A DNA stretch of 64,000 nt from Oscheius onirici (taxonomy: Eukaryota > Nematoda > Chromadorea > Rhabditida > Rhabditidae), in contig OW051472.1 in assembly GCA_932521025.1 (NCBI GenBank), positions 4,278,001 to 4,342,000 on the forward strand, read 5' to 3'. Position 1 is the first letter of the stretch. The number at the start of each line of letters is the position of its first letter. The notes beneath the pieces are model-generated. The model saw nothing but the letters and a program-made list of their open reading frames with translations. It did not search any database and was not told the origin of the DNA. Made by a program: the position numbers and the translations under genes. Shown piece by piece: positions 59,234 through 64,000 of this stretch.

Positions 59234-61553
59234 CTAGAAGCTAAAACCGAGAATATTGAAAGTGACCATGAGGATAGAAAAACAGGCCCATCCAAAAATG
59301 GCCAAAGGCCATGCAGGGGACTGGAAAGGACTAGCGTTTTTCTTCGGAACCGGCAAATTTAACTGGGATTTTGCCATCTCACGAGCACGGAGAATGAGCC
59401 AGCAGGGGATGACGAATTGTACTCCGACACCTAAAAAAATTGGAATTTTATAGTTAGCTCAGAAAAAAAATACCTGGATAACTGCCAGTAACTGAGGCTA
59501 AAAAAAGCACATTGTCGTTGAAAAAGCTGATAATGGTGGGTAGACCAACAGTCAGGATCGGAATGACGAAATCGGAGATGTTTATCTGAAAATTGAAAAA
59601 TGTTGGAAGCCGTGCAAACTGCTCAGTCCAGAGACAACTGAACAGGATCAAAGAACCAGATGATTTCCCAAGACATCGGCTCACTCGGAAAATATGACTT
59701 TCCGAATGGAATTTGTCGTCTTGGGGACTCGAACCCGCGTTGTTTGGATTAAAAATCCGAAGTGTTAACCATTAGACCACGGAACTCATAAGCGGCAGAC
59801 GAGAAAAACTTACTGTTGCTGCAAGTGTACGACTTCTACTTCTCGGCCGGATGTCTTCTTCGCTCTCGGGTTCTGCATTTTCCAGCAAAGACTCTTCTTC
59901 GGTCGACGTGTCTCCGGGCGCAATCATCTTTTTCAGGACTTTGATGTTGTTGATCAGTGTGATTGCCACGATTGGATAGTTGGTCGTAAGAGTGAAAATG
60001 GGGAAAAGTGCTAAGAAGTGGTCGCAGAAGAAGTAAAACACGCTGGTGTAGTCGTCGTGGAGGAAGTTTAGAGTATAGACATCCTTAAAACTCGTTTTTA
60101 GGAGCAGAACGGATAGAAAATATACCAAAACGTGTAGGAAGGCGAATGCTCCGGTAATTGAGAGCGTTAAATAGAAGGCCGTCACAACGGCATACACGAT
60201 CGAGAGACGGTAGAAAAGACCGGATTTTGAGCTGAAAAGTGCACTTTTTTACGTCCGCAACTTTTCAGCAAGTTTGATCTAGATGCTAGAAACGACACCA
60301 ACCTCATCGGCGTGATAAGTCCGGGCAAACCTGAAAATACGAAATAAGCACAAAGATAAGCAGCTAAACTCACTGTGGTGACACATGAAGGCGTATACTG
60401 TCACTCCGAACAGAGATCCAAATTCGTGAATATTGACTGCTGGAGGATGAGACGCAGCTCCCTTGTCCCAGAGAGAACAACTTGCCAAGACAATCATCAG
60501 TGTGAACGCTGAAATTTGGCTGGGAATTTTCAAATAACAAGAAATACCTGTCCATCGAGATACGGTAGTAGCTAACTGAATATACTTGGTCTTGGTTATT
60601 CCGGCTAGAATCATGGGCGTACATGCGGAAATAAACGCAACTACACATAGTCGATATACTAAACTGTTTGTAAAGAGTTTTGTTGCATTAAAAACTGACC
60701 GGTGTATCTGTCGAAAAAAAGAGGCCAATCGTCGTGACAGGGATCAGTCAGCTGACTAGCATTCCCGCTCGAATTCATGGATTGACAGATGATGTTCATC
60801 ATCGATTTCGGGACGGTAGTGGAGTAGATTGCCAGATCACCAAAGAGGTAGACGTTCAGCGCAAAATATGAGAAAATCACGCCGACTCTTCCTAGGAATA
60901 ACGATGCCATTTGACTCTGAATAGAACAATATCATAGGAACGGAATAACGCTTACAATCTCGACACGTTCGGTGATTTCGAATGTAGAAGGACCACTCTC
61001 GCTGACCACAACATCGTCATAGTCCATATTTTCTTCTGATTGACTTCTCTTCTTTTTCGCCGTGAGAGCATTCGCCACTGACAGCGATTCAATGACGAAT
61101 GTAGCCGACACATAGCTGAAAATTGTCCGAGCTGTATTGTTCAAAAAGGTGGTCGGACCGTAAAGTATGATGTACCTCAATGGTTTTACTTTTTAAGAGA
61201 TGCTTGTTCAAAGTAAGAACTACAACATTTGATACTCTGCGCACAATAAAATCATTTCACTCTGCATTTGAAGTATCAATTTTTGGGTCAGATTGAAGCA
61301 ACGGGTATAGAAACAGACATTTGGTGGATCAAGAAAACGTACCTGACAAGACAGGAAATGAGAAGGACGACTACACTCAATGCCCAGCCCGCAGATTGAA
61401 AGGCTTTTGGGAGAGCGAGGGCACCGGTTCCGACGATTAAATTGAAAATGTACAGGAGGCCTACCTAAACTTTGTGAATGAATTTTAAAAAGAGGAAGAA
61501 AAACATACAGTCGGATTATATGAAGCACCGGGTTCGCCACCGCCAGCCGGCAT
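59234..61553 (-). CDS. TMEM104: TMEM104-like amino-acid-transporter-fold protein
   Basis: A multi-pass membrane protein of the Aa_trans superfamily. The start at 61553 gives MPAGGGEPGASYNPT, then GLLYIFNLIVGTGALALPKAFQSAGW, the family's first helix with the GTGAL break. Further matches to TMEM104 are FVIESLSVANAL, FEITERVEISQMASLFLGRVGVI, YLFGDLAIYSTTVP, FGVTVYAFMCHHSLPGLITP, DVYTLNFLHDD and FPIFTLTTNYPIVAITLINN. The C-terminal helices include SVTGSYPG, QFVIPCWLILRAREM, then FSILMVTFNILGFSF to a TAG at 59234-59236. Roughly 10-11 exons; the intron at about 59587-59814 contains a tRNA-like element. Substrate unknown. Confidence 0.88.
59712..59787 (-). repeat. tRNA-derived element, tRNA-Gln-like
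   Basis: On the minus strand it reads TTCCGTGGTCTAATGGTTAA CAC, an anticodon-arm GGATTTTTAATCC and a B box GGGTTCGAGTCCC. The 5' two-thirds resembles a eukaryotic tRNA-Gln, but the anticodon would be TTT and the acceptor pairs only 4 of 7. It is therefore more likely a tRNA pseudogene or SINE than a working tRNA. It lies in a TMEM104 intron. Confidence 0.55.
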
Positions 61554-62037
61554 GTCGACGAAAAAATGCTCTCACTAACGGGGGCCCGAACCCACCGGAC
61601 CCTTATCTGAAGAAGAAAAAAGATAAGTGGAACTGAGCAAGTGCATTGAAATATAGACGAAATGGACAGAAAAAAGGTGGCCTTTTTTGTATTCGTTTCA
61701 AATGTTTTAGAAAGTCTCTGTGGGACAGTGAGAAAAAGAATAGCAGGGCTAAGAATCGATACGCGACATCTGGAGTCAAACATGCATCAACAATGGCGAA
61801 TAAATGAGGAAATAGGAGAGGTCACCAGGTGCGTGTTTACAATTCGCAGACAACATAAACAAAGACACGAAGTGGGTAGCAACCGTGATAACAATTAGTC
61901 ACAGAGATATAAAATCCTTCATTTTCGATTAATACCGAAGGTACATAAGTCGACTAGAAAATGGAAAATAAAAAAGCTGAGCATTTAGACTAGAATAAAT
62001 TGAGATCGAGTAGTGATGCAAAGAGTGAGCATAAAAT

Positions 62038-63894
62038 TTACAAAAGTTTGCTGCGAATTTGGAACAGATTATTAGCAATTTGGGGCGTGAGGACGGGCAT
62101 CTCCCAGACCATCGGAACCAGGAAATTCAGGTACCAATGTCGGCCGAAGACCAGTCGGAATCGTTCGCCGACATTTTCTCTGAAATTGGTGGTTGCCAAC
62201 ACAAAGAAACTGGCTGAATTACCCATCTCCGTCAAAGGCGTCTCTCATCAGAGCGCTGTGGTACTCATACATAGTGTAGCCGTAAAACGTGTAGTATAGC
62301 TGAACTTATTTTGAAGGAAATTTGGAAAAAAAGCGAACCTGCATCCCGAGAAAACCAAAGGCTCCCAAAAGGGAGGCTACACAGAAGCAGAATAATGAGG
62401 CAGAGGCAGCGGTCCTCATGTCAGTGTAGGCGAGAATCCATTGAGCGATGGCCAGAGGTCCGAAAAGACGGGTCCATCCCCAGGGAAGGCTGAATTTTGC
62501 TGTATGATTTACTCAATAAAAAACAAAAAAGCATGTTTGCTCAAGCACAATTTTTTTTCTTTCTGATGTTTCAACGCCTTATAAAATTATAACTTTTTAC
62601 GCCAAGTTCTTGATACCGCTACAAATGGGTTACTATAATGTTGTCTTTATACCGAACGAAACAAAAATAGAAGAAAGCTTACAATCCACTGTCCAGCGTG
62701 ACGACGTATTCACCAAAATATCGTAAGACAACGATGAGACCGATGACGACCCAGAAAAGGAAAGTGATGAAAAAACGCTGGTTTCCAAGACCGACACAGC
62801 CACCGGTCTAAACTTGTTTTAGACGAGGAAATATTGGAAACTACGATAAAGCAGTGGTGATCTTTACGTAGTACACACATGTTGCAGAGAGGGCAGTGGT
62901 GGCTTCTGAAATTAGAGTTTTGAAGGAAAAGCTTCAAATATCACCTCATTGGAGCTTCTCTGTTGCACGTAAGACAGAATTTCCCGTTTTCTATTCTTCG
63001 GCCGTGGCTGTCTACTTTGACAACGACGCCGGTATAATGGTCGACTTCGGTAGTAAACGGCTGGTCGTCTTGATTGTTTCGACAGAGATCGGCCACACAT
63101 GATTGACGCTGCCAGTGGGAAACGCAGTTATATATAAATAATAAGGTTTTATTTCGACGGTTTTGTGCTAAACTTACTTGGAAAAGTGCTGGAAAAGGTA
63201 CAAGTTGAGCACAATCATGAAAACTAGGAAATTTGCAACACATGACCAGAAAAATGGGTCGTAGTCGTCCCGTAGAGGCAGAGCTATGAAAATACAAGCG
63301 TAATAACAGGCTCCTATCATGAAAATCTGAAGGAAAATGGTAATACTATAGCAGGCACCCCCCTCCATTCAAATATTTTGGCGCGCAAGCCATAACTTGC
63401 CTAAATTCGGGTTTTTCACCATTTTACCAGTATTATTTCGTGTTCTAGCTGCTTTTATCGAACTCAGCATCATAAACTACTCTTAGGGCGAGTGTATAAT
63501 CGAATAAAATTGTGAAAATTCTGGAGAAACTCTCGGGGGGTGCATTATGTGAGCGATGTTTTCTGAAGTATTTCGCCTAATTTTTCAAGTATTTCGGCAT
63601 CCTGGGGGTTATATTTGACGCCAAGTTCGATAAACACATCTAGAACGTGAAAAAATAACGGAAAAGTGGTGAAAATCCCGATTTCAATCATTGCGCGCCA
63701 AAATATTTGAATGGAGGGGGGTGCCTGCTATAGTATTATCAGGAAAATAAATCATGATACTAGGAAAATTGAACTTACTACAAATCCTAGTCCGCCCCAC
63801 ATGGCGAGGAAGTCACCGGTCTTTTGATACAACTTTATTAACTGAAATGTGTTTTTTTGTAAAACAGCTAACAAACCTTCTTCCCGACGCCCAT
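62038..63894 (-). CDS. ZDHHC24-like palmitoyltransferase
   Basis: S-acylates cysteines of membrane proteins. A short start exon (MGVGKK) and membrane exons (LIKLYQKTGDFLAMWGGLGF; IFMIGACYYACIFIALPLRD; FLVFMIVLNLYLFQHFS) precede a Cys-rich domain: FCLTCNREAPMR, SHHCPLCNMCVLRKDHHC with the catalytic DHHC, then TGGCVGLGNQRFFITFLFW. Further helices (LFCFCVASLLGAFGFLGMQ) and a C-terminal WYLNFLVPMVWEMP block match ZDHHC24. TAA is at 62038-62040. One join is unresolved: the exon ending at about 63175 finishes in phase 2 but the next exon needs phase 0, so a frameshift, error or unseen splice is present. A MITE-like element sits in the second intron. Confidence 0.85.
63341..63738. mobile_element. 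MITE-like element with perfect 48-bp terminal inverted repeats
   Basis: In the 63328-63776 intron of the ZDHHC24-like gene. The left end (63341-63388) begins TAATACTATAGCAGGCACCC and the right end (63691-63738) is its exact reverse complement over 48 bp. The 302-bp interior holds no ORF. Perfect termini suggest recent insertion. The superfamily is not clear; TA flanks would fit Tc1/mariner-like, but the ends are not classic. Confidence 0.75.
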
Positions 63895-64000
63895 TTCCGA
63901 CTGCCTTCTCCGCGAGATCAATCCTGGAATTGGTATAAAAACGTCGAAATACTAACTGAGATATCAATGAGAAGAGGACTCGGTAAATTGTAACAAAGAG

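Noticed and set aside
59712-59787. Functional tRNA
   Set aside because: Acceptor and T stems pair poorly and the anticodon does not fit the tRNA-Gln body.

Overview
The window looks like nuclear DNA of a nematode. Genes carry many very short introns (about 39-60 nt) with TTTCAG-type acceptors, often directly before a start codon as expected for spliced-leader acceptors. Nematode-type families are present: a cuticle collagen with a Col_cuticle_N-like N-terminus, a ground-like domain protein, an NLP-19-like RLPN neuropeptide precursor, a short ZP/cuticlin-like protein and a multi-TSP1 ADAMTS. Several gene pairs or trios sit head-to-tail with only 120-260 bp between stop and start, which suggests operons. 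All exon structures were inferred by eye from splice consensus, reading phase and family similarity; none was checked by search or RNA data.

Layout. 1-1623: 3' part of a ceramide synthase (+). 2423-3613: very-long-chain 3-hydroxyacyl-CoA dehydratase (-). 4390-7112: ABCF3/GCN20-type ATPase (-), preceded on the same strand by a tiny PIGY-like ORF whose stop lies 1 nt before the ABCF3 start. 7520-9366: UTP18 (+), then 9558-14411: GAK/auxilin with kinase, PTEN-like, C2 and J domains (+). 14649-15258: ZP-C-like secreted protein. 15908-17071: single-exon type I membrane protein (-). 17405-18864: secreted Cys/Pro-rich protein (+). 18917-20785: METTL24/FkbM-like membrane methyltransferase (-). 22580-29018: ADAMTS with about 14 TSP1 repeats (+). 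30049-31627: ground-like protein (+). 31887-32267: possible THAP-like finger ORF (-). 32763-34643: beta-lactamase-fold protein (-). 35915-37709: PABIR/FAM122-like regulator (+). 37943-39810: OSM1/FRD1-type fumarate reductase (+). 40851-41304: RLPN neuropeptide precursor (+). 41977-42880: four-TM protein (+). 43102-44238: cuticle collagen (+). 44710-46608: importin alpha (-). 46961-48207: syntaxin (+), 48458-49742: coiled-coil protein of unknown function (+), 49863-50358: elongin C (+). 50955-56645: TBC1D24 (TBC+TLDc) with two candidate promoters (+). 57292-58182: MPDU1 (+), 58349-59041: TIMM29 (+). 59234-61553: TMEM104 (-). 62038-63894: ZDHHC24-like acyltransferase (-).

Themes. Most genes are conserved housekeeping genes for membrane and secretory biology: very-long-chain fatty acid and ceramide synthesis (CerS, HACD), GPI and dolichol-sugar use (PIGY-like, MPDU1), clathrin uncoating (GAK), SNARE fusion (syntaxin), synaptic-vesicle Rab-GAP (TBC1D24) and palmitoylation (ZDHHC24). 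A second group builds extracellular matrix and cuticle (collagen, ADAMTS, ZP-like, ground-like).

Non-coding structure includes two MITE-like inverted-repeat elements in introns (63341-63738 with perfect 48-bp termini; 52095-52383), a GGCTCGGCTCGAG palindromic element (51290-51870), degenerate tRNA-derived elements, and two dispersed repeat families with three copies each. I saw no CRISPR array, rRNA, phage or bacterial operon. The most unusual feature is the near-zero-spacing PIGY-like/ABCF3 pair; I cannot claim a wholly new system.
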